Positions 25,209 to 34,443 of a stretch of DNA of 64,000 bases are shown in pieces. The stretch is from positions 38,278 through 102,277 of the forward strand of contig NZ_JAHVDK010000032.1 of NCBI RefSeq assembly GCF_051487185.1. Direction: 5' to 3'. The translations under genes were made by a program, and so were the position numbers. Under the pieces are notes generated by a model. That model was not told where the DNA came from. It searched no databases and worked only from the letters and a program-made list of their open reading frames with translations. How positions within the stretch are numbered: the first letter of the stretch is position 1; each line of letters opens with the position of its first letter. The stretch comes from Inquilinus limosus_F. Lineage in GTDB: Bacteria > Pseudomonadota > Alphaproteobacteria > DSM-16000 > Inquilinaceae.

Positions 25209-27690
25209 TGCGGTGGAGCTGGGCGAGCTTGGCGAAGGGGCTGTCGGCCGCCACCGTTGCGCGCCGCGGCGCCTGGGGTCGCTTGGTCCTCACCGGAACA
25301 TAGGTCACGCGTCCCTCGTCGTCCTGGGTCGGCCGATACCCGGCCGCCTGCAGGATAGCCGGGATTTCGGCGACGGTGCAGCCGACGATCGGCGCCAGCG
25401 CCGGATCGGCGGTCAGCCCGCCACGGCGGCGGCGCGATTCGGCGGCGTCGCGCAGCGCGTCGATGCGGTCGAGCCGGATGCGCCGCGGGCCGCAGGGGAC
25501 GAAGCCCGCAAGGTCCAGCGCCGCGGCGTCCTGGCCCGCCTCCGCCGGCACCGAGATCCGGGCCGGCGCGGGCAGGGCGGCCGGCAGCTTGCGGCCGTTC
25601 GCGACGGCGCCCAGCAGCACGCGCAGCGCGGTCGGCCGCGGCTTCAGCATCGGCGCCAGATAGACATGGCTCGGCCCGAAGCGCACGCCGAAGCCGGCGA
25701 GCTGCCTGCGGTCGGCCGCGGTCAGGGCGTGGACCAGCCCCTCCAGCGCGCGTCGCGGCTGGATCCCCAGCCCCTCGACCAGCTGGAAGGCGATGCCGCG
25801 CGCAGCGCCGCTCAGCGCCGCGTCGCGCAGCCGCAGCAGCGGCCGCAGCTCCTGCGCGACATGATCGGCCAGGAAACGCGTCAGCCGCGCCGTCACCCGG
25901 TCGCGGGCCGCGCCGTCCAAGAGGTCGGTGTCGCGCACCCTGACCGCGGGGGCCAGCGGCGACGGGCCGGCGGCGACGCGGCCGATGCCGACGCCGCGCC
26001 AGGACACGACGCCGTCGGCGGCCAGGGCGAAATCGGCGTCGGGCGCGGCCTCCAGCCGGGCGACGCGGGCCGCCACCTCGTCCTTCAGCGCCCGCCGCGC
26101 GGCGCTGCGGATCGCCCGCAGATCGTCATCCTCGATGGTGGCGTCGGGCAAGAAGGCGAAGCCCTCGATGCTGCCGACATGCTCGCCCTCGACCAGCACC
26201 TCGCTCCGCGCGTTGACGGCGGCCAGCAGCTCCCCGCCCGCCTTCATCGAGCGGACCAGGAGCGCGGTGCGGCGGTCGACGAAGCGCTGGGTCAGGCGCT
26301 CGTGCAGCGCGTCGGACAGACGGTCCTCGACCGCGCGGGTGCGGTCCTGCCAATGCGCCGAATCGGCGATCCAGGTGCCGCGATGGGCGACGTAGGTCCA
26401 GGTCCGGATATGGGCGATGCGGGCAACCAGCGCGTCGATGTCGCCCTCGGTCCGGTCCAGCCGGGCCACCTGGCCCGCCACCCAGTCGGTGTCCAGCCTT
26501 TCGTCCGGCCCGGTCAGCTGGCGGAAGATCTGGCCCTGCATGCGGACATGGGCGTCGGACAGCACCTTCCGGAAGTCCGGGATCTGGCAGACCTCCCACA
26601 GCAGGCGCACCGCCGCCGGGTTGGCGGCGCGACCCATCAGCTCCGTGTCGCGCATGAGGAGGCCGAGCGAGAGCTGGTCGTCCGCCTCGGCCATCCGCCG
26701 CAGCTCCGGCCGGTGCGGCCGCCGCTCCAGGCTGCGCAGCAGGCCCAAGGGGCTGCGGAAGTCGAGGTCGGAACTGCGCCACATAACCGACTGCAGCGGG
26801 TCGAAGCGGTGGTTCTCGACCCGGTCGACCAGCTCCTCGTCCAGCGTGCCGGCCTCGTCGGTGGTGCCGAAGGTGCCGTTGGCCATGTGCCGCCCGGCGC
26901 GGCCGGCGATCTGGGCGATCTCGGTCGCGTGCAGCCGGCGCGGGAAGCGGCCGTCGAACTTGGTCAGCCGGGCGAAGGCGACATGGTCGATATCCATGTT
27001 CAGCCCCATGCCGATGGCGTCGGTCGCCACCAGGTAATCGACCTCGCCCGACTGGTACAGGCCGACCTGGGCGTTGCGGGTGCGCGGGGACAGCGCGCCC
27101 AGCACCACCGCGGTGCCGCCGCGCTGGCGGCGCATCAGCTCGGCGATCTCGTAGACGTCATTGGCCGAGAACACGACGATGGCGCTGCGCGGCGGCAGCC
27201 GCGTCAGCTTGCGCTTGCCGGTGTGGGTCAGCTCGGAGAAGCGCGGGCGGGTCACGAATTCCGCCTCCGGCACCAGCTTGCGGATCAGTGGGCGGATCGT
27301 CTCCGCCCCCATGACCATCGTTTCGGCGCCGCCGCGGGCGTGCAGCAGCCGGTCGGTGAAGACGTGGCCGCGCTCCGGGTCGGCGCAGAGCTGGATCTCG
27401 TCGATGCCGAGGAAGGCGACCGGGCGGTCCAGCGGCATGCTCTCGACCGTGCACAGGAACCAGCGGGCGCCGGGCGGCACGATCTTCTCCTCGCCCGTCA
27501 CCAAAGCGACATGGGCCCGTCCCTTGATCGCCACGATCCGATCGTAGTTCTCGCGGGCGAGCAGGCGGAGCGGGAAGCCGATCATGCCGCTCGCATGGCC
27601 GAGCATGCGTTCGATGGCGAGATGGGTCTTTCCGGTGTTGGTCGGGCCGAGAACGGCCGTGAGGCGCGGGCGATCACCTGCGAGGTCCAT
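25201..27690 (-). CDS. Suv3-like superfamily 2 RNA helicase
   Basis: 829 aa. Walker A is GPTNTGKTHLAIERML (about residues 14-29), the DEAD-box equivalent is GIDEIQLCADPERGH, and the second RecA domain ends IAQIAGRAGRHMANGTFG with the arginine-finger motif. The middle matches mitochondrial Suv3 and its bacterial relatives; the C-terminal third is alphaproteobacteria-specific. Likely an ATP-dependent RNA helicase in RNA decay. The ATG at 27690 is preferred over a TTG at 27699. The product is coupled to the S4 protein, which also binds RNA. Confidence 0.88.
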   Translation of the reverse strand: MDLAGDRPRLTAVLGPTNTGKTHLAIERMLGHASGMIGFPLRLLARENYDRIVAIKGRAHVALVTGEEKIVPPGARWFLCTVESMPLDRPVAFLGIDEIQLCADPERGHVFTDRLLHARGGAETMVMGAETIRPLIRKLVPEAEFVTRPRFSELTHTGKRKLTRLPPRSAIVVFSANDVYEIAELMRRQRGGTAVVLGALSPRTRNAQVGLYQSGEVDYLVATDAIGMGLNMDIDHVAFARLTKFDGRFPRRLHATEIAQIAGRAGRHMANGTFGTTDEAGTLDEELVDRVENHRFDPLQSVMWRSSDLDFRSPLGLLRSLERRPHRPELRRMAEADDQLSLGLLMRDTELMGRAANPAAVRLLWEVCQIPDFRKVLSDAHVRMQGQIFRQLTGPDERLDTDWVAGQVARLDRTEGDIDALVARIAHIRTWTYVAHRGTWIADSAHWQDRTRAVEDRLSDALHERLTQRFVDRRTALLVRSMKAGGELLAAVNARSEVLVEGEHVGSIEGFAFLPDATIEDDDLRAIRSAARRALKDEVAARVARLEAAPDADFALAADGVVSWRGVGIGRVAAGPSPLAPAVRVRDTDLLDGAARDRVTARLTRFLADHVAQELRPLLRLRDAALSGAARGIAFQLVEGLGIQPRRALEGLVHALTAADRRQLAGFGVRFGPSHVYLAPMLKPRPTALRVLLGAVANGRKLPAALPAPARISVPAEAGQDAAALDLAGFVPCGPRRIRLDRIDALRDAAESRRRRGGLTADPALAPIVGCTVAEIPAILQAAGYRPTQDDEGRVTYVPVRTKRPQAPRRATVAADSPFAKLAQLHRNG

Positions 27691-27815
27691 AACCGACAAT
27701 TGAACGCTGCAAGCCGCTAATGCAAGACTGCCGCCCGGCCGGCGGCGCGGGCGGCCGTTTTGGTCGCAGCCGGCATGTGCCAGGGCCTCCGCCCGGATAG
27801 ACGGAGAATATCGAG

Positions 27816-29378
27816 ATGCGTTCGCTTTCCCTGTTCGCCGCCGGCGTCGCCGCCTGGATCCTGCTGCCGGGCGCCGCTCAGGCGCAGGCGACGGCGGACG
27901 GCGCCGAGAAGATCCGGCTCGGCCTCAAGGACTGGATCGCCAGCCACCTGACCACGCCGGACAAGTCGGTGGTGGTCAACTTCCAGGGGCCGATCACGGT
28001 CGAGCCGCAGGGCAATTCCTACAAGGCCGTGATCCCCAGGTCGGAAGTCGTGTTCACGACCACTGCCCAACACGCCACCTATCAGGAGAAGCCTCCCGAG
28101 TCCGGGGGGGTGGTGACGGAGCCCACGAACACGACGACATTGGCTCTCGACCCGATCGAGCTGAGGCTGACGCCGCTGGCCAATGGCTGGCTGGACACCG
28201 TCGCGACCATTCCCTCCGCCTATCGCCTCGTCCCGGCCAAGGGCGACGACAAGGGGCTGGAGGTGACGATCGGGACACAGTCGCTGCGCGGCGTCTTCGC
28301 CCCGCAATACCACGCCTTCATGTCGCTGGACGGTAAGCTGGGCCAGGTCACCGCCCATTCGCTGAACCCGGACGAGGCGAAGGGTGCGTTCCGGATCGGC
28401 GAGGTTGCGCTCGTCGGCGACAGCCACGAGGTCGGCCGCGACATCTATGACAGCACCGGCACGGTGACGCTGTCCGACATCGCCTTCACCGACGATGCCG
28501 GGGCGCAGCTCTTCCACTTCGACGGCGCCACGGTCGAGGGCAAGGCGACCGCGGCCAACATGGCGGCGCTGCGCGCCTTCAGCGACACGCTGACGGAGCT
28601 GCAGAAGCGCCACCCGCCCCTGCCCGACGGGCAGATGCCGAAGGAGTTCCTGGCCGAGCTCGGCAAGGTGTTCGGCGCCACCCCGAAGCTGTTCGACGAT
28701 TTCGGCTTCACCTACGGGCTGAAGGGGCTCGAGGTCACGCCGGGTGACGGCGAGGTCAGCAAGGTGACGGTCGCCTCCGCCGGCTTCGGCGCCGGCATCG
28801 CCGGCCTGGCCCAGGACGCCTCGACCTTCCGCATCACCTTCGACCTGGCCCAGCTCGGCGTCGACCCGCTGCCGCAGTTCGGCCAGTTCATCCCGCACAG
28901 CGCGACCGTCGATCTGGCGCTGACCAACCTGCCGAACCAGGCGATGCTGCAGGCGCTGACCGGCATGCTCGACGCCTCGGCCACGCTCGGCCCCGACCAG
29001 GCGGCGGAGATCGCCGGCGCGCAGCTGCAGCAGGCGGTGCTGAACAGCAATGGGGCGGTCGAGATCCGCTCGTTCAAGGCGGCGTCGCCGCTGACCAGCC
29101 TCGACCTGACCGGCACGCTGCGGCCGAACCCGAAGGCGCCGCTGATGATGACCGGCGACGCCCGGCTGGTGGTCACCGGCCTCGAGCAGGCGCTGGAGGC
29201 CGCCAAGGCCGCGCCAGACGGGCAGGAGATGGTGCAGGGGCTGACCGTGCTGCAGACCATGGGCGCTCAGGAGACGGTCGACGGCAAGCCGGCCCGCACC
29301 TACAAGCTCGAGATCAAGGACACTGGCGAGATCCTCCTGAACGGGACCGACCTCAAGCCGCTGCTCGGCATGAAATGA
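27816..29378 (+). CDS. secreted protein of unknown function, paralogue of the next gene
   Basis: 520 aa. Signal peptide MRSLSLFAAGVAAWILLPGAAQAQ, then a beta-rich protein. Landmarks shared with its downstream neighbour are GPITVEPQGNSYKAVIP near the start and KDTGEILLNGTDLKPLLG at the end; the neighbour has GPVTVEPAGAGYTVEFP and DDAGKILVNGTDLAAIAP. It may belong to the DUF2125-type envelope proteins, but I am not sure. Acidic, without cysteines. The ATG at 27816 opens the signal peptide behind CGGAG. Spacing of 37 bp to the paralogue suggests one transcript. Confidence 0.75.
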   Translation: MRSLSLFAAGVAAWILLPGAAQAQATADGAEKIRLGLKDWIASHLTTPDKSVVVNFQGPITVEPQGNSYKAVIPRSEVVFTTTAQHATYQEKPPESGGVVTEPTNTTTLALDPIELRLTPLANGWLDTVATIPSAYRLVPAKGDDKGLEVTIGTQSLRGVFAPQYHAFMSLDGKLGQVTAHSLNPDEAKGAFRIGEVALVGDSHEVGRDIYDSTGTVTLSDIAFTDDAGAQLFHFDGATVEGKATAANMAALRAFSDTLTELQKRHPPLPDGQMPKEFLAELGKVFGATPKLFDDFGFTYGLKGLEVTPGDGEVSKVTVASAGFGAGIAGLAQDASTFRITFDLAQLGVDPLPQFGQFIPHSATVDLALTNLPNQAMLQALTGMLDASATLGPDQAAEIAGAQLQQAVLNSNGAVEIRSFKAASPLTSLDLTGTLRPNPKAPLMMTGDARLVVTGLEQALEAAKAAPDGQEMVQGLTVLQTMGAQETVDGKPARTYKLEIKDTGEILLNGTDLKPLLGMK

Positions 29379-29415
29379 CGGACCGGACCGGCGAACTCGC
29401 ATTGGGGAGGCAAGC

Positions 29416-30960
29416 ATGACACGGTCGATCTGCATCCTTCTGGGCTCTGCCCCGCTCTGGCTCGCCGGCGGCGCCCTGGCCCAGTCGACCCCGGACGGCG
29501 CGGCGGCACTGCGCGACGGGTTGAACGAGATGCTGAAGCCGATCCTGGGTATCCAGGTTCAGCAGCAGCCGCTGTTCACCGGACCGGTCACGGTCGAGCC
29601 GGCCGGCGCCGGCTATACGGTGGAATTCCCAGGCATCGACCTGAAGCTGAAGGGGTCGCAGGAGAAGGGGCCGAAGTCGGTGGCGCTGCGCTGTGATGCG
29701 CAGACCTACAACGCCGTTTCGACCGGCGGCGCCACCTGGCGGCTGGAGAGCAGCCAGCCGATGAACTGCGTCGCCGAGCCAGAGGGCGAGCCCAGGGTCA
29801 CGCTGACCAGCCGGGCGCTCCAGGCCCGTCTCGTGCTCGATCTCGACCAGAAGCTGTTCACCGAAAGCGAGATGCGGGTCGACGCCGTCGCCATCGGTCA
29901 GGAGGGTGAGGCCGGCAAGGTCACGATCGACCGCGTCTCCGGGTCCAGCCGGATCGATCCGGCCGCCGACCCGTCCCGCCACAACGTCGCCTTCAAGATG
30001 GAGGCCAACGGCCTCAGCGCCTTCGACGAGACCGGGGTCGAGCGTTTCACACTGGGTCACGCCGCCTATGACGCCACCATGAAGGGCATGGATGTGCGGC
30101 AGGTCATCGCCAGCACCGGCGAGGTGTTCGACGTCTATGCCGAGATGATCGAGTCGATGGCCGGATCCGACGGGGCGCCGGGCGGCCCGGAGCCGGCCGA
30201 CGCCATGCCGCCCGAGATGATGAAGAAGCTGATGGACCCCATGAAGCGCATGATGGAGTCCTACGGCAGCGCCGGCGAGTTCGCCGGCACCTTCACCGAT
30301 CTGCGGGTGAAGGCGCCGGACGTGCAGGTGACGATCGACCGGGTGCGTTTCTCGGAAGGCTATGACGGCGCACCCGGCCCGAAGGGCACCGGTGCGGTGG
30401 AGATCGAGATGGCCGGGCTGGCGCTGGCGCCGAAGCCGCCCTTCGTCGAATGGATCCCGACCGATGCCACCATCCGGCTGAACGCCAGCGGCATTCCCTG
30501 GGCGGAGGTCGGGACGGCCTACATGGCGATGATGGAGGCCTCGACCGAGCAGATGGACAAGCCGGCCGAGGCGGAGCAGCGCATGGCCCAGTCGATGATG
30601 GAGCTGGCCGGCATCCTGCGCCGCGCCGGCAGCCGGCTCGACGTCACCGCCTTCCGCATCACCGCGCCCGAAGCGGCGATCGATCTTGGCGGCTTGGTGC
30701 AGGGCGCCGACGCGGCGGCGCATGGCGTGACCGCCGATCTCGACCTCCGCATCACCAATCTCGACGGGCTGATCAAGTTCGTGCAGGGGCTGCCGGATGG
30801 CGCCCAGGCCGCGGCCGGCCTGACCATGGCGCAGGTGATGGGGCGCCAGGCCACGACCGATGACGGCCGCCCGGCGCGCGACTACGACATCGTCGTCGAC
30901 GACGCCGGCAAGATCCTGGTCAACGGCACCGACCTGGCCGCGATCGCGCCGAAGCAGTAG
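29416..30960 (+). CDS. secreted protein of unknown function, tandem paralogue
   Basis: 514 aa with a signal peptide (CILLGSAPLWLAGGALAQ). It shares the opening DGAAALRDGLNEML...GPVTVEP and closing GRPARDYDIVVDDAGKILVN blocks with the gene just upstream, so it arose by tandem duplication. A Met-rich acidic segment (ADAMPPEMMKKLMDPMKRMM, about residues 256-275) is absent from its partner and may be a flexible metal- or membrane-contacting loop. Two cysteines in the first third could form a disulfide. No function is known to me. Confidence 0.75.
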   Translation: MTRSICILLGSAPLWLAGGALAQSTPDGAAALRDGLNEMLKPILGIQVQQQPLFTGPVTVEPAGAGYTVEFPGIDLKLKGSQEKGPKSVALRCDAQTYNAVSTGGATWRLESSQPMNCVAEPEGEPRVTLTSRALQARLVLDLDQKLFTESEMRVDAVAIGQEGEAGKVTIDRVSGSSRIDPAADPSRHNVAFKMEANGLSAFDETGVERFTLGHAAYDATMKGMDVRQVIASTGEVFDVYAEMIESMAGSDGAPGGPEPADAMPPEMMKKLMDPMKRMMESYGSAGEFAGTFTDLRVKAPDVQVTIDRVRFSEGYDGAPGPKGTGAVEIEMAGLALAPKPPFVEWIPTDATIRLNASGIPWAEVGTAYMAMMEASTEQMDKPAEAEQRMAQSMMELAGILRRAGSRLDVTAFRITAPEAAIDLGGLVQGADAAAHGVTADLDLRITNLDGLIKFVQGLPDGAQAAAGLTMAQVMGRQATTDDGRPARDYDIVVDDAGKILVNGTDLAAIAPKQ

Positions 30961-30995
30961 CCGCGAGACGTCACCGTTCCCTGAAACGAAAGGCG

Positions 30996-31322
30996 ATGAC
31001 GGTGAAAATCCTGATCCTGCCGAGCATTGCGGCCCTTCTCGCCTTGACGCCCTCTTCCGGTGCCGAGGAACTGAAAGCGGGGCCGCTCTTTGCGATGTGC
31101 TCCACCAGGAACGACGCGAACTCCAGCCTTGGCTGCGCCGCTTTCACGGAGGGCTTCGTTCAGGGGCTGGCCGGCTCGGGCGCCATCTGTCCGCCGCCGT
31201 ATGCATATAAGGAGGTCATCGCCGATCTCCTGAAGATGCCGCGCCGGGAGATCGGCGATAGGAGCGTTGCTCAGGTGCTGGTCCCGCGGCTGAAGGCGAA
31301 ATATCCCTGCTCACCCGCGTGA
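30996..31322 (+). CDS. small periplasmic protein of the Rap1a/Tai immunity type
   Basis: 108 aa with a signal peptide ending at SSGA. The cysteine pattern LFAMCST...LGCAAFTEGFVQGL...ICPPPYAYKEVIADLL...KYPC matches the Rap1a/Tai domain: four cysteines, C-x-P and a final F/Y-P-C. Some members are immunity proteins for T6SS amidases, but many lone copies have no known partner. No toxin or T6SS gene is nearby, so immunity is not assumed. It follows the tandem paralogues by 35 bp. Confidence 0.7.
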   Translation: MTVKILILPSIAALLALTPSSGAEELKAGPLFAMCSTRNDANSSLGCAAFTEGFVQGLAGSGAICPPPYAYKEVIADLLKMPRREIGDRSVAQVLVPRLKAKYPCSPA

Positions 31323-31645
31323 GCACCCGTGCCGTGGCCGCCAACTCGAGAGGTCCTGGGCCCAGGAAGTCGCCGCCATGGCTCCGCCCGACGCGGACCA
31401 GGCCGTGATTGATATTCTGCATCCATAAATCGATAATCGGCGTTCATAACTGCAACGTGTTTACATGAACGTCTTTCCTCTTGTGACCCGATCGGGGTGG
31501 CCGGGCGCCGGCCGCCGCATGGTCGGCGCCTTTCGGCCGCAAAGCTGATGTCTGCTCATGAGCGCCGCCGGGTCGGTCTTCGGACCAGGACCGGAGCCTG
31601 GCGCGTCGGCCACGGCCCTCATCGGCTGAATTGGATCTGCCCTTC
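31323..31645. other. intergenic region upstream of the KAS III-diiron cluster
   Basis: 323 bases without a convincing gene. The stretch 31405-31485 is clearly richer in A/T than its surroundings and is the likely promoter region of the downstream cluster. It holds a 7-bp inverted repeat CGTTCAT (31441-31447) and ATGAACG (31465-31471), 17 bases apart, which could be an operator. No intrinsic terminator is evident for the preceding gene. Confidence 0.45.
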
Positions 31646-33502
31646 ATGAGCTTTCTCACAGGTTTCGGCCGCTTCCTTCCCGGCGAGCCCGTCGGCAATG
31701 CCGAACTCGAGGCGCTGTTCGGTCCCCTGTCGCCGCGTCAGCGTCGCCTGCAGGAGGAGGCGCTGGCCCATAACGGGATCGAGCGCCGCCATTACTCCCT
31801 CGACCGCACCGGCGCCTTCCGCTTCAGCAACGCCGGGATGGCGGCGGAGGCGGCTCGGGCCGCCTTGGAGAATGCGGGGCTGCCGCCGGGGGACCTTGCC
31901 TTCCTGGCCGCGGGCACCTCCGGCGGCGATGTCCTGGCGCCCGGCTTTGCCAGCATGGTGCATGGCCGGCTCGGCCTGCCTCCCCTCGGGCTGGCCAGCC
32001 TGCAATCCTTCTGCGCCAGCGGCATGATGGCGCTGCAGGCCGCGCATCACGCCATCGTCGCCGACGGCCGGCCCAACGCCCTGGCTGTGGCGTCGGAATT
32101 CGCCAGCCGCTTCTTCCGCGCCGGCTTCTTCGACTCCGGACGTTTCGACCTCGATGCCGAATTCCTGCGCTGGATGCTCTCCGACGGCGCCGGGGCCGTG
32201 CTGCTGGAGGCGCGGCCGGCCCGTCTTGGGGTCAGCCTGAGCCTCGACTGGATCGACGTCGTGTCCCACGCCGGGCATCACGACACCTGCATGGTCGGCG
32301 GAGCCCGCCCGTCACCCGGCGCCGAGGACGGGCTGGCCGCCTGGGCCACCTATCCGACGCTGCAGGCGGCGGTCGACGACGGCGCCTTCCGCCTGCGCCA
32401 GGATCTCAAGCGGCTCGACGCCATCGTGCCGATGTGCATCGCGCGCTATTTCGCGCTGATCGATGCCGGCCGGATCGACCCCGACCGGATCGACTATGCC
32501 CTGTGCCACATCTCCTCCGCCGCCTTCCGCAGCAAGATGCTGGCGGGGCTGGAGGCGGCCGGCCGGCCGCTCGACCCGGCGAAGCTGTTCTCCAACCTGG
32601 CCACCTGCGGCAATACCGGCGCCGCCTCGATCTACATCATGCTGGAGGAGCTGGTGCGGACGCAGCCGCTGGAGCCGGGCCAGCGCATCGTCCTGATGGT
32701 CCCGGAAAGCGGCCGCTTCATCGCCGCCTACGCCCATCTGACCGTGGTCGGGCCGGATCGGGAGGTCCCGGCGCAGCCGGGCCCTTCCACGACGAGGCCG
32801 GCCGAAGCCCCGGCGCCGGACTCTCCCGCGACCACCTCCGACGTGGTCCTGCGGCTGCGGCAACGCCTGGCCGCGGTCTGGGCGGCCTTCGAAAGCGATC
32901 TCGACTCGGTCCCGGTCGTCGCCCGGTTGCGGCACGGTCGCCTGACCCTCGGCGACTACCGGCAATTCCTGTTCGACCTGCGCCAGCAGGTCGTCGAAGG
33001 GGCACGGTGGATCGCCCGCGCCGCGTCGTCGATCGGGCCCGAGCTGGTGGCGATACGCCCCTTGTTCATCGGCCATTCCGGGGCGGAGCAGAACGATTTC
33101 CGCCTGCTGGAGGAGGATTACGTGGCGGTCGGCGGGTCGCTCGACGACATCCGCCGAGGCCGCAAGAACATCGGGTCGGAGGCCCTGTCCGCATGGATGT
33201 TCCAGAAGGCGAGCGAACCCAATCCGATCGACCTCCTGGGCGCCATGGTGATCATCGAGGGGCTGGGGGAGCGCATCGCCGGGCGCTGGGGCACCGCGAT
33301 CCAGGAGCAGCTGGGCCTGCGGGACGACCAGGTGCGGTTCCTGCGCCACCATGCGGCGGAAGATGAAGGCCACATTGCCAAGCTGTGGTCGCTGTTGGAG
33401 CAGCTGAACCTGTCCGAGGCGCAGATCGACGGCATCGTCGCCTGCGCCAAGGTGACCGCGCGGTTGTACCGGCTTCAGCTGGAGGAGCTGGGCAACCGAT
33501 GA
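31646..33502 (+). CDS. fusion of KAS III-type ketosynthase and heme-oxygenase-like diiron domain
   Basis: 618 aa. Residues 1-370 are a beta-ketoacyl-ACP synthase III-type thiolase fold. The active-site triad can be read as Cys123 (SLQSFCASGM), His288 (ALCHISSAAFRS) and Asn323 (TCGNTGAASIY). A Pro/Ala/Thr linker (about 371-398) joins it to a helical domain (about 400-618) of the heme-oxygenase-like/TenA-like fold. Its candidate metal ligands are Glu451, His477/Glu481, Asp484, Glu538, and His569, Asp573, His576 in HHAAEDEGH. Relatives of that fold are diiron oxidases such as UndA. The ATG at 31646 is used (an in-frame TTG lies at 31631). Its stop overlaps the next start (ATGA). A ketosynthase feeding its product to an attached oxidase is my inference. 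Confidence 0.82.
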   Translation: MSFLTGFGRFLPGEPVGNAELEALFGPLSPRQRRLQEEALAHNGIERRHYSLDRTGAFRFSNAGMAAEAARAALENAGLPPGDLAFLAAGTSGGDVLAPGFASMVHGRLGLPPLGLASLQSFCASGMMALQAAHHAIVADGRPNALAVASEFASRFFRAGFFDSGRFDLDAEFLRWMLSDGAGAVLLEARPARLGVSLSLDWIDVVSHAGHHDTCMVGGARPSPGAEDGLAAWATYPTLQAAVDDGAFRLRQDLKRLDAIVPMCIARYFALIDAGRIDPDRIDYALCHISSAAFRSKMLAGLEAAGRPLDPAKLFSNLATCGNTGAASIYIMLEELVRTQPLEPGQRIVLMVPESGRFIAAYAHLTVVGPDREVPAQPGPSTTRPAEAPAPDSPATTSDVVLRLRQRLAAVWAAFESDLDSVPVVARLRHGRLTLGDYRQFLFDLRQQVVEGARWIARAASSIGPELVAIRPLFIGHSGAEQNDFRLLEEDYVAVGGSLDDIRRGRKNIGSEALSAWMFQKASEPNPIDLLGAMVIIEGLGERIAGRWGTAIQEQLGLRDDQVRFLRHHAAEDEGHIAKLWSLLEQLNLSEAQIDGIVACAKVTARLYRLQLEELGNR

Positions 33503-34443
33503 GCGTGCAGCCGCCCACTGCCGGAGCGGGCTCCTGGCCGGCGGATTTCGATCCGGCCCGATCGCCGCCGGACGACCCGGACCCCTGGACCACGCTCTAC
33601 GTCGATCAGGCACTGTGGATCGATCCCGAGGCGAAGGCGGCCCTGGTCCGCAACATGCGGTCCTGGTCGCGCCGGGCGGTTCTGCCGATCCTGCGCCCCG
33701 TCGCCCGCACCTTCGTCGTCATCAATACCCTGATCCGGCTGGCCCTTCCCAGCACGCTGGCGCGGCCGGTGCTGCTGCATCGCATCCTGGTCTGGGGCCT
33801 GCGCCGCTTCGTGCGCCGCGACGCCAACTTCCTGGTCCTCCGCCACTTCCACCTGGGGTCGGAGATCCTGGCCTTCATCGCCGCCAACGTGCCCGGCTTC
33901 ACGCCCACGACCAGACCGCTGCGCCCGGCCAATGTCGGCCAGCTGATGCCGGATGTGTTCCTGCGCCATGACATCAACATCTACAGGTTCATCCTCGAGC
34001 TGAACGCCTATCTCGCCGCCACCGGGCGCGAGCTGACGCCGCCGGAGCGGCTCGACCTGTCGCCGATCACGGACGGGCCGATGCCGATCGACCCCGTGCT
34101 GGACGGCACCGACAACGGCATCGACGTGCACAGCGCGGTCGAGGCCTATACGCCGATCTATCAGCTGCTCCTCAGCGACCGCGACTTCTGGCGCGCCAGC
34201 AACTCGCTGCAGCTGGACGAAATCATCGGCATCTATGTCGCCCGGATCCTCGGCAATCCGTACAACCTGGCCTTCATGCTGAACCGCCACCCGCTGATCC
34301 CGGAATCGACGCTGAAGGCGGGATTCCGGCTGATGCTGCACGGCTTGGTGACCGAGCAGCTGCACGGCTATCTCCGCCAGCTCAAGCGCGCCCAGGCGAC
34401 CGGGGCGACGATCCCGGGCACCCGCGCCAGGATGGATGGCTGA
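33499..34443 (+). CDS. unrecognised 314-aa protein in the KAS III-P450 cluster
   Basis: I cannot place this protein in a family with confidence. A Pro/Asp-rich start leads to a basic and hydrophobic stretch (residues about 55-95: RRAVLPILRPVARTFVVIN...) that could lie on or in a membrane. Next come conserved-looking histidine motifs RHFHLGSEILAFIAAN (near 114) and LRHDINIYRFILELNAYL (near 155). An alpha-helical acidic end includes LQLDEIIGIYVARILGNPYN. The His/Asp/Glu-rich middle might bind metal. The start overlaps the fusion gene's stop, and the end overlaps the P450 gene start, so the three proteins are made together. Confidence 0.75.
   Translation: MSVQPPTAGAGSWPADFDPARSPPDDPDPWTTLYVDQALWIDPEAKAALVRNMRSWSRRAVLPILRPVARTFVVINTLIRLALPSTLARPVLLHRILVWGLRRFVRRDANFLVLRHFHLGSEILAFIAANVPGFTPTTRPLRPANVGQLMPDVFLRHDINIYRFILELNAYLAATGRELTPPERLDLSPITDGPMPIDPVLDGTDNGIDVHSAVEAYTPIYQLLLSDRDFWRASNSLQLDEIIGIYVARILGNPYNLAFMLNRHPLIPESTLKAGFRLMLHGLVTEQLHGYLRQLKRAQATGATIPGTRARMDG

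Noticed and set aside
25009..27720. A 903-codon plus-strand frame opposite the Suv3-like helicase
   Set aside because: Low-complexity Arg/Gly/Asp/Gln sequence with no fold pattern; the helicase on the other strand has all motifs.
30996..31322. T6SS immunity protein
   Set aside because: The Rap1a/Tai pattern is present, but no amidase effector or T6SS component gene is in the window.
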